A program made the translations under genes and the position numbers. Below the pieces are notes generated by a model that saw only the letters and a program-made list of their open reading frames with translations, searched no databases and was not told the origin of the DNA. Shown here in pieces: positions 16,274-25,997 of a stretch of 64,000 nt of DNA (its first letter is position 1; each line of letters begins with the position of its first letter). This DNA comes from Clostridium lacusfryxellense (lineage in GTDB: Bacteria; Bacillota; Clostridia; Clostridiales; Clostridiaceae): assembly GCF_018861735.1 (NCBI RefSeq), contig NZ_JAHLEB010000005.1:1-64000 (forward strand), written 5' to 3'.

Positions 16274-18232
16274 TTAAAGACCATCTAAAATTTCATCACA
16301 ATATATTTTTTTGCACATAAAATAATAGACTAATTGTATAAGCAAAAACACTAATGAAACTGTTATATTAGAATATATAAAATACTTGCGTGCGTTATAT
16401 ACACTGTCCTGGTTAAAGATTATGGTATAAGCAAAAGCTAATATAATACCTATGATAGGACCAATAAAAAAGAGTGGTTTGAGTTCACTTGCTATTTGTT
16501 TTCTAATCTCTTGCTCTGTTATTCCTATTTTATACATACTGTTAAATCTCTTTTTATCCTTATCAATATCCGATAATAGCTTTAAAAATAGTACTATAGC
16601 TGTGGCTATAAAAAAGAATATGCCTAAAAATCCCGAAGTAAATAATAGTAGTTTAGCTCCTTGCATATTAGCATTATAATAACCAATTTTAGATGTTACC
16701 TTTAACATATCTTCATATATATTAAATGGTAAATTGGACGCTCCTGTGGTTTTATTTATTGTGTCTAGCTTGACTTTCAACTCATCAACTATAGCTTTTG
16801 TATCCTTCCACTTGCCAAGGTTATATAACTGAATTTTCCCAAGTTCATAACCTCCCTTTTGCTGCTTAATAAAATTATAGTCACTCTCATTTACCACTTT
16901 AACTTCTGAATAAGAATAATTAATGCTATTGAATATTCTTTTAAAAACATTCTCTTGATTATCTAATTCATATGTTCCACTATTAAAAACAAGCTTCATA
17001 TCAAAGCTTTTAAAATCTTTCTTTTCATCTTCACTAATTCCATCTGACTGCTTAAGAAATACGTAATTGCCTTTACTAACCTTCAGATTAGTCTTCTTTA
17101 ATTTATTTATTTCTTTATCAGTAATTATGATTTCGCCAGCCGGTTGTTGCTGACTAGTTCCATAGTAATATACAAATTCTAATGTTTTATGTTTCGTTAT
17201 TTCTTCTTTGTTTCTATTCACTATTTCCTCTATTACCTCATTAGATATTACATTTTTATCTTTAATTTCAGCATAAAAAATATCATAAGGATTTGTATAT
17301 AATGCCTCCTTTTCAGCTGTGATGCAGAGATTAAGCATAAATCCAGTATAAAATATTATTACTGTAACTAAAATTGAGATAATAAATATTATTTTTTTAG
17401 TCTGTTTAAATTTGCTGTTTAGACTGGTTATAAGTAATAATTTTTTAAAATAAATACCTCTATGTCTTTTAAAACACTTTATTAAAAATCCTCCTAACTG
17501 TGATATAAAAAGATATAGACCTATTAAAATTATTATAGTTGTCTCTAACAGTACCCTCCCGATACCCAAGTTATTAAATTCTTTATATAAATCTATAAAT
17601 GACCCTATAACTATTGCTAGCCCTAATAATGCGAATATAGGATTACTAAATCTACTACTTTGAATCACTCTATCAGCTTTTAAAAGTTTAATCACTTCAA
17701 ACCTACTTGTAGCTATTATCGTAGTTACTATATTTGCTAAGTAAATACCGCTAAATATAATTATCGAAAATATAAAGTTATTGAAACCTATAATATAACT
17801 TATTCCTTTAACTTCTAATAGTTTTAGTATAATAATAAAAAACAGCCTTGAAAAAACGACTCCTACTAGAAGCCCTAATAATATTGACCCTAAACCAACT
17901 ATCATACTTTCATAAATAATTATTTTCCTTATATCTCCATTTGTCATACCTAGATGCATAAATACACCAAATTCTTTTTTTCTGCACTTTATAAAGGTTG
18001 AATGAGCATAACTTATAAAAAATAGTGAAAATACTCCTAGAGCTACACTTGGAATCATAAGTCCCTGCAATACACCTTTCTCTATTTGAGATGTTGTCCA
18101 TAGTTTTTCGTTAAAAATTAAAACTGAGTACATAAAAAACATTGCTACAATAAAGCTATTGCATAAATAATAAATTAAGTATTTTTTTATATTTCCTTTA
18201 AAATTTTTGATTGCTATATCTTTAAAGGTCAT
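16274..18232 (-). CDS. BceB-like FtsX-domain ABC transporter permease
   Basis: A roughly 652-aa membrane protein, the usual size for BceB-type permeases. Four N-terminal helices include an FtsX-like region, and a large extracellular segment of about 200 residues (about 310-510) is followed by further C-terminal helices. BceAB transporters detach peptide antibiotics such as bacitracin or lantibiotics from lipid II cycle intermediates, and the big outside loop binds the drug. The start chosen is MTFKDIAIKNF (18232), with GGTGA upstream; it overlaps the ATPase stop by 11 bp. It is the last gene of the uppP-GNAT-RR-HK-ATPase-permease series. The ligand cannot be read from sequence. Confidence 0.88.
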   Translation of the reverse strand: MTFKDIAIKNFKGNIKKYLIYYLCNSFIVAMFFMYSVLIFNEKLWTTSQIEKGVLQGLMIPSVALGVFSLFFISYAHSTFIKCRKKEFGVFMHLGMTNGDIRKIIIYESMIVGLGSILLGLLVGVVFSRLFFIIILKLLEVKGISYIIGFNNFIFSIIIFSGIYLANIVTTIIATSRFEVIKLLKADRVIQSSRFSNPIFALLGLAIVIGSFIDLYKEFNNLGIGRVLLETTIIILIGLYLFISQLGGFLIKCFKRHRGIYFKKLLLITSLNSKFKQTKKIIFIISILVTVIIFYTGFMLNLCITAEKEALYTNPYDIFYAEIKDKNVISNEVIEEIVNRNKEEITKHKTLEFVYYYGTSQQQPAGEIIITDKEINKLKKTNLKVSKGNYVFLKQSDGISEDEKKDFKSFDMKLVFNSGTYELDNQENVFKRIFNSINYSYSEVKVVNESDYNFIKQQKGGYELGKIQLYNLGKWKDTKAIVDELKVKLDTINKTTGASNLPFNIYEDMLKVTSKIGYYNANMQGAKLLLFTSGFLGIFFFIATAIVLFLKLLSDIDKDKKRFNSMYKIGITEQEIRKQIASELKPLFFIGPIIGIILAFAYTIIFNQDSVYNARKYFIYSNITVSLVFLLIQLVYYFMCKKIYCDEILDGL

Positions 18233-18986
18233 AACTTTCACCGCCAAGTACAGCTAATGAGTTAAAAATACTATCTGAAAATTCTTTTCTTGTTCCTTTT
18301 TTAATTATTTCCGAGTGCATTTTTCCATCTTTAATAAATAAAACTCTATTACAATAACTTGCTGCAAAAACATCATGGGTTACTACTAATATGGTCGCCT
18401 TAAGCTCTAGATTCATCTTTTTAAAACATTCCATAATACCTTTTGAAGATTTGGAATCTAAATTTCCTGTTGGTTCATCTGCAAAAATTATTGATGGACT
18501 ATTAGCAAGTGCGCGACTTACAGCTACTCTCTGCTGCTGACCACCAGAAATGTTATACGGATATTTATTAGCTATATTATATATTTCAAAAAGATTCATA
18601 AGCTCCTTAACTTTCTTTTCCATTTCGCCAGGTGATTTTTTATCCAAAATCATTGGAAGCATTATATTTTCCTTAAGAGATAAGCTATCTAAAAGGTTAA
18701 AGTCTTGAAATACATACCCTATTTCTTTTCTTCTAAATAAGGCCAGTTCATTTTTACTCATTTCACATATATCTTTATCATTTATACTGACTTGCCCTGA
18801 TGTTAATTTATCAATACCGCAAAGCATATTAAGTAAGGTTGTTTTTCCACTACCTGATGGTCCCATTATGCCTACAAGCTCTCCGCTATCTACGTTAAAA
18901 GATATTCCGTTTAATGCTCTTGTTGACTCTTCTTCATTTTCGCCACCATATATCTTTGTTAAATCCCTGGCCTTTAAGATTTCCAT
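18222..18986 (-). CDS. BceA-like ABC transporter ATP-binding protein
   Basis: A 254-aa MacB/BceA-type ATPase. It shows Walker A MGPSGSGKTT (41-50), Q-loop FQDFNLLDSLS, signature ISGGQQQRVAVSRAL, Walker B IIFADEPTGNLD and the H-loop VVTHD. It powers the downstream permease, with which it is translationally coupled. Upstream, 73 bp separate it from the sensor kinase gene. With the two-component pair it forms a classic Bce module, in which transporter flux itself signals the kinase. Confidence 0.93.
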   Translation of the reverse strand: MEILKARDLTKIYGGENEEESTRALNGISFNVDSGELVGIMGPSGSGKTTLLNMLCGIDKLTSGQVSINDKDICEMSKNELALFRRKEIGYVFQDFNLLDSLSLKENIMLPMILDKKSPGEMEKKVKELMNLFEIYNIANKYPYNISGGQQQRVAVSRALANSPSIIFADEPTGNLDSKSSKGIMECFKKMNLELKATILVVTHDVFAASYCNRVLFIKDGKMHSEIIKKGTRKEFSDSIFNSLAVLGGESYDL

Positions 18987-19059
18987 TTAATCGACCCCTT
19001 TCACATATAATATTAAAGCTAGTAACCACATATAAAAATTTATTAATGTGAAAATAACC

Positions 19060-20046
19060 TTACATTTTTGAAAGGTATCTAATTGTAACCTCAGTTCCTA
19101 TCGCAACTTTTGATTCTATACTAATTTCATGACCCAGCATAAGCGATATTTCCCTGGCTATATATAATCCTATTCCAGTTGAATTTCTTGATTTCCTTCC
19201 ATTTTCTCCTGTAAAGAAAGGCTCAAATATCTTTTTCAAATCATAGCTTGGAATTCCAATTCCTTCATCTGTTATAGTTAATAAAACATTGTTGTCTTTC
19301 TTTTTTATATTAAAATATATTTTATTATTTTCTGTTTTTAACGTCTTATATTTTATTGCATTTGTAATCATCTGCTCTATTATTACCATATTCCACTTTG
19401 TATCCGTTAGTATAATATTGTCTTTTTCCTCTTTACCCAAGATTGGAAAAACATCATTATTTATAAAAGCACTCCTGTTTTTATTTATAATATTTTTTAA
19501 CTCATCATATAGATTAACGACTACAAGTTCAAAATCATTACTGAAACTATCGAGTCTTATATAATTTAAAACCTGATTTAGAGAACTATATAGATTATAA
19601 TTCTCATATTCTATATCCCTTAAAACAACCTCTAAATCTTGATTTTTATATTTGTTTTTTTCTATTATAAGTCCTATAACAGAAATATAATTTTTAAACT
19701 TATGTATTGCACCACTTAAAAAATAAATTTTATTTTTATAATCGCATAATTGCTTTTGCTGCTTTTGTGCATACATTAAATTAAGATATTTAATTATTTT
19801 TACTACTTCCTTTTGCTCCCTTGTTGATGACTTTAGTCTATGATGTTTATCCTTCTTCATTGCCTCAATACCTTTATTAAATCCAAAATATCTACACCAA
19901 TCAATAGTTAACAATGCTAAAATAAAAAATATAGTCATTATAAGCGGGTATATAATTTCAACATTTTCACCTACAGTAAAAGTATAAAATATTATTAAGA
20001 ATACAGAATTTATAACCATGAATAAAATATATATTAGCCTGTCCAA
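19060..20046 (-). CDS. BceS-like intramembrane-sensing histidine kinase
   Basis: A 328-aa kinase with two N-terminal membrane helices (about 4-24 and 31-50) joined by a loop of only a few residues, the hallmark of kinases that have no sensor domain and rely on the ABC transporter. The phospho-acceptor region is GAIHKFKNYIS (His115). The ATPase domain shows MITNAIKYKT (N-box), TDEGIGIPSYDL and TGIGLYIAREI. It phosphorylates the response regulator encoded 10 bp upstream. Confidence 0.9.
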   Translation of the reverse strand: MDRLIYILFMVINSVFLIIFYTFTVGENVEIIYPLIMTIFFILALLTIDWCRYFGFNKGIEAMKKDKHHRLKSSTREQKEVVKIIKYLNLMYAQKQQKQLCDYKNKIYFLSGAIHKFKNYISVIGLIIEKNKYKNQDLEVVLRDIEYENYNLYSSLNQVLNYIRLDSFSNDFELVVVNLYDELKNIINKNRSAFINNDVFPILGKEEKDNIILTDTKWNMVIIEQMITNAIKYKTLKTENNKIYFNIKKKDNNVLLTITDEGIGIPSYDLKKIFEPFFTGENGRKSRNSTGIGLYIAREISLMLGHEISIESKVAIGTEVTIRYLSKM

Positions 20047-20056
20047 AAAAAAGTTT

Positions 20057-20773
20057 TTAATTATTTTTTTTATTTTGCGTCACCTCTTTTAGCACACTAT
20101 CATCAAAAATATATCCCACGCCTCTTTTTGTTTTTATAATATCCTTAATTTCTAGTTCTTTAAATATATTCTTAATTCTCGTAATATTAACAGTTAGAGT
20201 GTTTTCATCAATAAATGTATCTTCATCCCAAAGTTCTTGAAAAAATTCTGTTCTCTTAATTATCTTTCCTGAATTTATCAAGAACTTATTAATAATTTTA
20301 AATTCGTTTTTGGTAAGCTCTATTGCTCTATCTTTGAAATTAATTGTAAATTTTTTCTCATCTAAATATAATATTTTCCCTTCATTGTATTTACTATCAG
20401 AAGCATATTCACCATATGTTCTTCTTAAAACAGACTTAATCTTTGAATGCAATATTTCTAATTTAAATGGTTTAGTAACATAATCATCCGCTCCCAAATC
20501 AATAGCTAAAATCTGATCCTTTTCCCCATTTCTAGCTGAGATTATTATGATTGGTATATTAGATTTACCCCTAACCTCCCTACAAATATAATAACCATCA
20601 ACATAAGGTAAATTAATATCTAGTAATATTAGCTTTGGATTTTCTTTTTTTATTTCTTCTTCTATATTAATAAAATCCTCTATTATATACACACAAAATC
20701 CTTTTTCCTCTAAATACTCCTTAACTAATTCGCATAGTTTAAAATCATCCTCTATTATACAAATCTTATCCAT
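20057..20773 (-). CDS. OmpR-family response regulator, BceR-like
   Basis: A 238-aa regulator. The receiver domain has an acidic pocket IIEDD, phospho-acceptor Asp52 in LLDINLPYVDG, and KPF after GADDYVT. The C-terminal winged helix shows LTKNEFKIINKF and TKRGVGYIF. It precedes its kinase by 10 bp and presumably activates the adjacent transporter genes. The RBS sits in the short 23-bp space after the GNAT gene, so it is probably co-transcribed with the genes upstream. Confidence 0.93.
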   Translation of the reverse strand: MDKICIIEDDFKLCELVKEYLEEKGFCVYIIEDFINIEEEIKKENPKLILLDINLPYVDGYYICREVRGKSNIPIIIISARNGEKDQILAIDLGADDYVTKPFKLEILHSKIKSVLRRTYGEYASDSKYNEGKILYLDEKKFTINFKDRAIELTKNEFKIINKFLINSGKIIKRTEFFQELWDEDTFIDENTLTVNITRIKNIFKELEIKDIIKTKRGVGYIFDDSVLKEVTQNKKNN

Positions 20774-20796
20774 ATTACCCCCTAATACTTGTTAAT

Positions 20797-21546
20797 CTAC
20801 TCTTTCACTTTTGAATAAAGTTCAGCCCATGCTGGAAAAAAGCCAGCACTCACAGCAATATTCTGAGATTGAATGTGCGATTCTACAGTGCCATAAAACG
20901 GAATTTTCCCTCTTTTCAATATCTCATTTTTTAAAAGAAGAACTAAGTTTGTTCCTATGCCTCTGCTGCGATATTCAGGCAAAACATCAATACCAATTTG
21001 CCACATTATTTTGCTATCTGCGCTGGCACCGGCCATACCCATTATGTTATCTCCTTCAAAAGCTGCAACCGCGAGCATATCTGGATAGTTTTCACTAAAA
21101 GCAAGAGCTTCCCCAAACCTATTGTCATTCTCAAACTGTAATATATCTTTTTGCTCATACCATTTCACATCAATAATAGGCTCACCTTCTGGAATATTAA
21201 AATTAGAAAGATAATAATGATGGACATCCGCAATTTCGTGTCCAAACTCAATTAATTTTTCATCAATTCTACGTAGATTTGGATATTGAAAAAACCATGC
21301 ACTATCATGCTTAAACAGTTTTTCTTGACACCAAGGCATCATTTGTTGTGATGTGCTTATAATTGTTCTGCCACCAAAACAAACTACTTTAAAAAAACAT
21401 CCATCACTGTCATATATACGTCTTCCAGTGATAAGCCTATTTTCACATATTGTATTTTCTTTTTTCTCAAAATCAGAGACCCTACAATTATAATCCAGCG
21501 ATAATTGTTTCTTAGCAATTTCTAAAGCATCAGCTTTTTTACTCAT
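20797..21546 (-). CDS. GNAT family N-acetyltransferase
   Basis: A 249-aa protein whose C-terminal half is a GNAT fold: acetyl-CoA loop VLPEYRSRGIGTNLVLLL (about 188-205) and later GTVESHIQSQNIAVSAGFFP. The N-terminal 120 residues are not a recognised domain. It sits 10 bp after uppP and 23 bp before the response regulator gene, so it is likely part of one envelope-stress transcript. Its substrate is unknown; a role in drug or peptide modification is only suggested by the neighbours. Confidence 0.8.
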   Translation of the reverse strand: MSKKADALEIAKKQLSLDYNCRVSDFEKKENTICENRLITGRRIYDSDGCFFKVVCFGGRTIISTSQQMMPWCQEKLFKHDSAWFFQYPNLRRIDEKLIEFGHEIADVHHYYLSNFNIPEGEPIIDVKWYEQKDILQFENDNRFGEALAFSENYPDMLAVAAFEGDNIMGMAGASADSKIMWQIGIDVLPEYRSRGIGTNLVLLLKNEILKRGKIPFYGTVESHIQSQNIAVSAGFFPAWAELYSKVKE

Positions 21547-21556
21547 TAATTTCCTC

Positions 21557-22408
21557 CTATGTTAATATAATAACTTTAGTCAATACTAAAACTCCAAGCA
21601 ATGTACCTACTACTATCCTATATACTGCAAATACTTTCATTGGTTTCTTCTTTAAATATTCAATGAATTTTTTCATAACTATTAAAGATACTATGAAAGC
21701 CACAATAAATCCAGCTAGTAATGCAATCCATAATGTTTGCGTCATAGTAGAATAATCAAATTCAAATAAATCTTTACCTGAAGCACCTATCATAGCTGGA
21801 ATTGCTATAAAAAATGAAAATTCTGCAGCTATCGGTGTTGATAATCCAGCAATCCATCCACCCATAATTGTAGAAGCACTTCTTGACATTCCTGGCCACA
21901 TAGCAAGAAGTTGTAATAACCCAATTTTAAATGCTTGTAATGTGGTTATGTTATCTAAATTATTTACTTTATGTTTCCCACTACTAGCTTTCTTTTCTAT
22001 TATTAAAAGTAATAGTCCACCAACTATAAATCCCACTATAACAGCTTCTGGTGTAAATAATGATTTTATTTTTTTATATAACACTAACCCTGCAATCCCC
22101 ATTGGAATAGATGCTGTAATAACATTTGCACCAAATTTGAATCCTTTTTTCCCCTCTTTCCCTTTAGTAAATATAAACTTAATAAATTCTATTACACTTT
22201 CTTTAATTTTAGCCCAATACAAAACAACAACTGCCATTATTGCCCCAAGTTGAATTACTACTTCAAACATGTTTGCATATTCTCCCTGAAAATCAATCGC
22301 CCATCCAATTAATATCATATGTCCTGTAGAAGATATTGGAATAAATTCAGTTACCCCCTCTACTATCGCTATTAATATTGCCTTTAATAAAAATATTATA
22401 TCAATGAT
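21557..22408 (-). CDS. uppP: undecaprenyl-diphosphatase with non-standard start codon
   Basis: A BacA/UppP membrane phosphatase that recycles undecaprenyl diphosphate and gives bacitracin tolerance. Motifs GVTEFIPISSTGH and WPGMSRSAST are present, with about eight helices. The conserved N-terminus (IIDIIFLLKAILIAIVEGVTEF) is upstream of the first ATG in the frame (22318) and has no ATG, GTG or TTG. The frame begins at ATC (22408) or ATT (22405), just after GGGGGGAT, where the paralogue at 31570-32397 has ATG. Start by ATC/ATT, or a mutated ATG, must be assumed; from the internal ATG the active-site motif would be lost. Confidence 0.85.
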   Translation of the reverse strand: MIDIIFLLKAILIAIVEGVTEFIPISSTGHMILIGWAIDFQGEYANMFEVVIQLGAIMAVVVLYWAKIKESVIEFIKFIFTKGKEGKKGFKFGANVITASIPMGIAGLVLYKKIKSLFTPEAVIVGFIVGGLLLLIIEKKASSGKHKVNNLDNITTLQAFKIGLLQLLAMWPGMSRSASTIMGGWIAGLSTPIAAEFSFFIAIPAMIGASGKDLFEFDYSTMTQTLWIALLAGFIVAFIVSLIVMKKFIEYLKKKPMKVFAVYRIVVGTLLGVLVLTKVIILT

Positions 22409-22610
22409 ATATCCCCCCTTTAAACCTAATCATTACTTCATATAGTTTATCACAATAATGCACAAGGTACTATCTTCAAAACTTACAGTAATGTTACACT
22501 AATGTAAATTTTTATAATTTTGATAACCTAGTTAGAAACGTATAATATAAAATCTCTCCCTTTTATGTAATAAATTTTATTATTTAATCTATATGATTTT
22601 CCTTGATAAG

Positions 22611-22638
22611 TTGAATAATATAGTACATATGGTATAAT
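22611..22638 (+). promoter_or_regulatory. promoter candidate for the MFS transporter gene
   Basis: TTGAAT (22611-22616), 16-bp spacer, TATAAT (22633-22638) preceded by TGG, an extended -10. The start codon follows at 22699 after AAGGAGGG. Confidence 0.5.
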
Positions 22639-22698
22639 TTTAACTAAATATATTATTTCAGCTGTCTAAAATAATAATACAAAACAAGGAGGGTTATC

Positions 22699-24132
22699 TT
22701 GCATAAATCTCAAAGTAGCAACCACAGAAAAATACCTCTTTTAGATAAAATAGGTTATGGATCCGGAAACTTCAGCGCAGGTATTTCTAGTCAAGTTATA
22801 GGAACTTATTTAGTTTTTTACTGTACTGCCGTTCTCCATATACCTGGTAGTCTAGTTGGTTTAGCTGTAAGCCTAAGTATAATTTGGGATGCCATCACTG
22901 ACCCTCTAATGGGATATTTTTCAGACATGACTAAATCTAAACTTTTCGGCAGACGCCATCTATATATACTTATAGGAGGCATTGGACTAGGGATATCTAA
23001 TTATCTTTTATGGAGTATAAGCTTAGGACTATCAAATTATTTAAAGTTTGCTATTATATTCTTTCTAATATTAGTAATCAAAACCTTCAGCACAATCTAT
23101 GTAACTCCTTATACTGCTCTAGGTGCTGAATTATCTAATGATTATAATGAACGAACTAGCATTCAAAGTATTAAAACTATTTTCTTTCTTCTAGGACTAG
23201 CATTTGTATCAGTTTTGGGAATGTTTGTTTTTTTTCGTTCTACTCCAGACTTTCCATCAGGTCAACTAAACCCTAGTTCCTATAATTCTATGGGGATTTT
23301 TTCATCAATTCTAATTATTATTTTTGCCCTTGTTTGTTTTTATTCTACAAAAAAATATATTCCTATCCTAAGTAATCAGGCCGAGAAGGAAATTGGCCAT
23401 GTAAATCTAAAAACTCTTCATTCATCTTTTAAAGAAATTTTTCTTAATAAAAGCTTTAGATATGTGGCTTTTGCATTTATGTTTACAAACATCGCCTCAG
23501 CCCTGGTTGCAAATACAGGTTTACATGTGTACACATATACATTTTCCCTAAGTAGTCAGCAGATCGCCCTTATTGTTGGAATACAACTTCTTACTTCAAT
23601 ATTATCTCAACCTATATGGGCCCTAGCATCTAAAAAATTAGATAAGAAACCTTCAATGATTTTAGGAATTATAATTTGCATTATAAGTAGCTTACTTTTT
23701 CTTATACTAGTGTTTATGAAGAAACATGTAATGGGGAATGAATTTTACTTCATACCCTTTGCAGTAATTGCAGGCTTTGGTACTGGAGGATTATTTACTC
23801 TTCCTTTTTCAATGATTGCAGATGTCATTGATTTAGATGAACTTAATACTGGAAAAAGAGCTGAAGGTAGCTATTACGGCTGTCTAACATTGTTTTATAA
23901 ACTCTCTCAATCTATAACTTTGCTCTTTATAGGTTTTGTTTTAGATTTAGTTAAATTCGATGCTAGTCTCCCCCTTCAAGCTGAAAACACAGTAATTATA
24001 CTTGGCCTAATGCTAAGTATAGGCTCTGGGTTAAGCTTTATAGCAGCACTTGTAAGCATTTCAGGATATAATCTTAATAAATTCACCGTAGAGAATATTC
24101 AAAAAAAGATTGCCGAAAGATCAAATCCTTAA
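22699..24132 (+). CDS. GPH-type MFS sugar (glycoside-pentoside-hexuronide) transporter
   Basis: A 477-aa protein with twelve predicted helices. The N-terminus DKIGYGSGNFSAGI, the first loop SIIWDAITDPLMGYFSDMTK and FGRRHLYILIGG match the MelB/GPH family of cation-coupled sugar symporters; a later SMIADVIDLDEL is also typical. The start is TTG with AAGGAGGG 7 nt upstream. No sugar hydrolase lies next to it, so the substrate cannot be deduced. It is transcribed alone from the promoter near 22611 and ends at a bidirectional terminator. Confidence 0.88.
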   Translation: MHKSQSSNHRKIPLLDKIGYGSGNFSAGISSQVIGTYLVFYCTAVLHIPGSLVGLAVSLSIIWDAITDPLMGYFSDMTKSKLFGRRHLYILIGGIGLGISNYLLWSISLGLSNYLKFAIIFFLILVIKTFSTIYVTPYTALGAELSNDYNERTSIQSIKTIFFLLGLAFVSVLGMFVFFRSTPDFPSGQLNPSSYNSMGIFSSILIIIFALVCFYSTKKYIPILSNQAEKEIGHVNLKTLHSSFKEIFLNKSFRYVAFAFMFTNIASALVANTGLHVYTYTFSLSSQQIALIVGIQLLTSILSQPIWALASKKLDKKPSMILGIIICIISSLLFLILVFMKKHVMGNEFYFIPFAVIAGFGTGGLFTLPFSMIADVIDLDELNTGKRAEGSYYGCLTLFYKLSQSITLLFIGFVLDLVKFDASLPLQAENTVIILGLMLSIGSGLSFIAALVSISGYNLNKFTVENIQKKIAERSNP

Positions 24133-24141
24133 AATAAAAAA

Positions 24142-24178
24142 GGGTATAAATTTCTAAAAGAAATTTATACCCTTTTTT
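24142..24178. terminator. bidirectional terminator between convergent genes
   Basis: A 14-bp perfect stem GGGTATAAATTTCT (24142-24155) / AGAAATTTATACCC (24159-24172), with A's before and T's after it. It serves the MFS gene on the plus strand and the small membrane protein gene on the minus strand. Confidence 0.85.
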
Positions 24179-24182
24179 CGTA

Positions 24183-24554
24183 TTATTTTTTGATATTTTT
24201 AACTCTGTTCGGTTTAGCTTTAGGCCTAATAACAATATCATCCTTTTTATCTTTTCTAGAAATACTACTTGAAGTATTTGTATTAGAAACATTTCTTTTT
24301 TTCAAAAAACCTGATAAGTCCATAAACCATAAAAACAAAACAACAGTTATTCCTGGTATTACATATCTAGAAACAAACAATGGCATAGTCGGCCACAACA
24401 TCATGGGGATAATGAAAAGTAACAAAGCCGCTCCAAGCACTATCCATTTGCCTATTTTTATCTTATTTAATACATAAATTTTTAAAACGTTATATATTAC
24501 AAGAACAATAATTGCAAATGCAAACATATATAGTATTTGTATGAATATATCCAT
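24183..24554 (-). CDS. small membrane protein of unknown function
   Basis: A 123-aa protein with three likely helices (about 5-24, 36-53 and 62-80) and a strongly basic, Ser/Lys-rich cytoplasmic tail (KKDDIVIRPKAKPNRVKNIKK region). I recognise no family motif. The start ATG has GGAGGAAT upstream. It stands alone between a terminator and a 530-bp gene-free interval, so the context gives no function. Confidence 0.6.
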   Translation of the reverse strand: MDIFIQILYMFAFAIIVLVIYNVLKIYVLNKIKIGKWIVLGAALLLFIIPMMLWPTMPLFVSRYVIPGITVVLFLWFMDLSGFLKKRNVSNTNTSSSISRKDKKDDIVIRPKAKPNRVKNIKK

Positions 24555-25088
24555 ATTTAATTCCTCCCTTTTCTATAATAAATCTATACTATACATTATC
24601 AAACATTTTTTAATATATATCAATACCTTATGCATTATTTTATTAATTTATATTTGTATTACAAAAAAAAATATGATAAAATATCTGTGGGTAGTATTGC
24701 TTGCAAACTGCACCTAATTGTTTAACATGTTATTAAGCTACTATAGTAGCTCAATTTACTGAAGTTATTTAGTTTATTTTTTTCTGCTCATATCTTAATG
24801 AATGGGACAGTTATATATTTTAATTAACTGAAAAAATTAATCTAGCTAATAGAATAATATGTTTCCTAGTGGTTCTTTAACCCCTAGCATTTTTCTAATA
24901 AAAACAATTCGGATGCATTCGCATAGTAACTTCACCTTTATTACGCATTTTATGATAAATAAACTACTTATAATAATCTAAAATATACTTATTTTTCTAT
25001 ATGATCATCATAACGTCATATGTGTCAGCTTAAAAATAAACACTATATTAACCTTAAAAAATTTTTAGGGATTCAGGAGGATTATTAA
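24555..25088 (+). other. 534-bp gene-free interval ahead of panB
   Basis: No coding frame of note. A possible promoter is TTGTAT (24654-24659), 17 bp, TAAAAT (24677-24682), which would give a leader of about 400 nt. A perfect 16-bp palindrome AGCTACTATAGTAGCT lies at 24736-24751. The panB RBS CAGGAGG is at the right end. I do not recognise a riboswitch consensus. Confidence 0.35.
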
Positions 25089-25916
25089 TTGAAAAATACT
25101 ATTTCAACTTTTATATCTGCTAAAAAATCAGGTGAAAAATTAACAATGCTTACGGCTTACGATTATTCTATGGCTAAGATTATTGATGAATGTGGAGTTA
25201 ATGGTATTTTAGTAGGTGATTCATTAGGCATGGTTTGCCTTGGGTACAAAGACACCTTAAGCGTGACTATGGATGATATGTTACATCATACTAAAGCTGT
25301 TGTTCGGGGCACAAAAAATGCACTAGTAGTTGGGGATATGCCTTTTATGTCTTATCAAACATCAATATATGATGCTGTAAAAAATGCGGGTCGCTTTATT
25401 CAAGAGGCTGGAGCTACGGCAATTAAACTCGAAGGTGGTTCAATTGTTTGCCCTCAAATTAGAGCTATAGTGGATGCTCAAATCCCTGTAATGGCGCATA
25501 TTGGGCTAACTCCTCAATCTGTTAATATTATGGGAGGCTTTAAAGTCCAAGGCAAAAATAGTATTGATGCAAGAAAGCTAATTGATGATGCTAAAAAAAT
25601 AGAGGCTGCAGGTGCTTTTGCTATTGTACTCGAATGTATACCTTCAAAACTTGCTGATATTATATCAAAGGAGATATCCATACCAACTATTGGTATAGGT
25701 GCTGGAGTTGGTTGTGATGGACAAATTTTAGTATATCAAGATATGCTTAATATGTTTTCCGATTTTAAACCTAAGTTTGTAAAATCTTTTGCAAATGTTG
25801 GTGATTTAATGAGAGATGGATTTAAATCATATATTAAAGAGGTTAATGAAGGAACATTTCCTAGTCAAGAGCACTGTTTTAAAATAGATAATGAAGTTAT
25901 AAATAAATTATATTAA
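25089..25916 (+). CDS. panB: 3-methyl-2-oxobutanoate hydroxymethyltransferase
   Basis: A 275-aa ketopantoate hydroxymethyltransferase, first committed step of pantothenate synthesis (2-oxoisovalerate plus methylene-THF). The family motifs are [44 protein letters not shown] and [30 protein letters not shown] near the C-terminus is highly conserved. The start is TTG with CAGGAGG 9 nt upstream. panC follows 81 bp downstream; panD is not in the window. Confidence 0.96.
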   Translation: MKNTISTFISAKKSGEKLTMLTAYDYSMAKIIDECGVNGILVGDSLGMVCLGYKDTLSVTMDDMLHHTKAVVRGTKNALVVGDMPFMSYQTSIYDAVKNAGRFIQEAGATAIKLEGGSIVCPQIRAIVDAQIPVMAHIGLTPQSVNIMGGFKVQGKNSIDARKLIDDAKKIEAAGAFAIVLECIPSKLADIISKEISIPTIGIGAGVGCDGQILVYQDMLNMFSDFKPKFVKSFANVGDLMRDGFKSYIKEVNEGTFPSQEHCFKIDNEVINKLY

Positions 25917-25997
25917 GAATTATAAATTTACATATGAAAGGAAGTGTAGTAGGTTTTAATAACATGTATTTGATACAAGTTATTACGCCTCTAGAAA

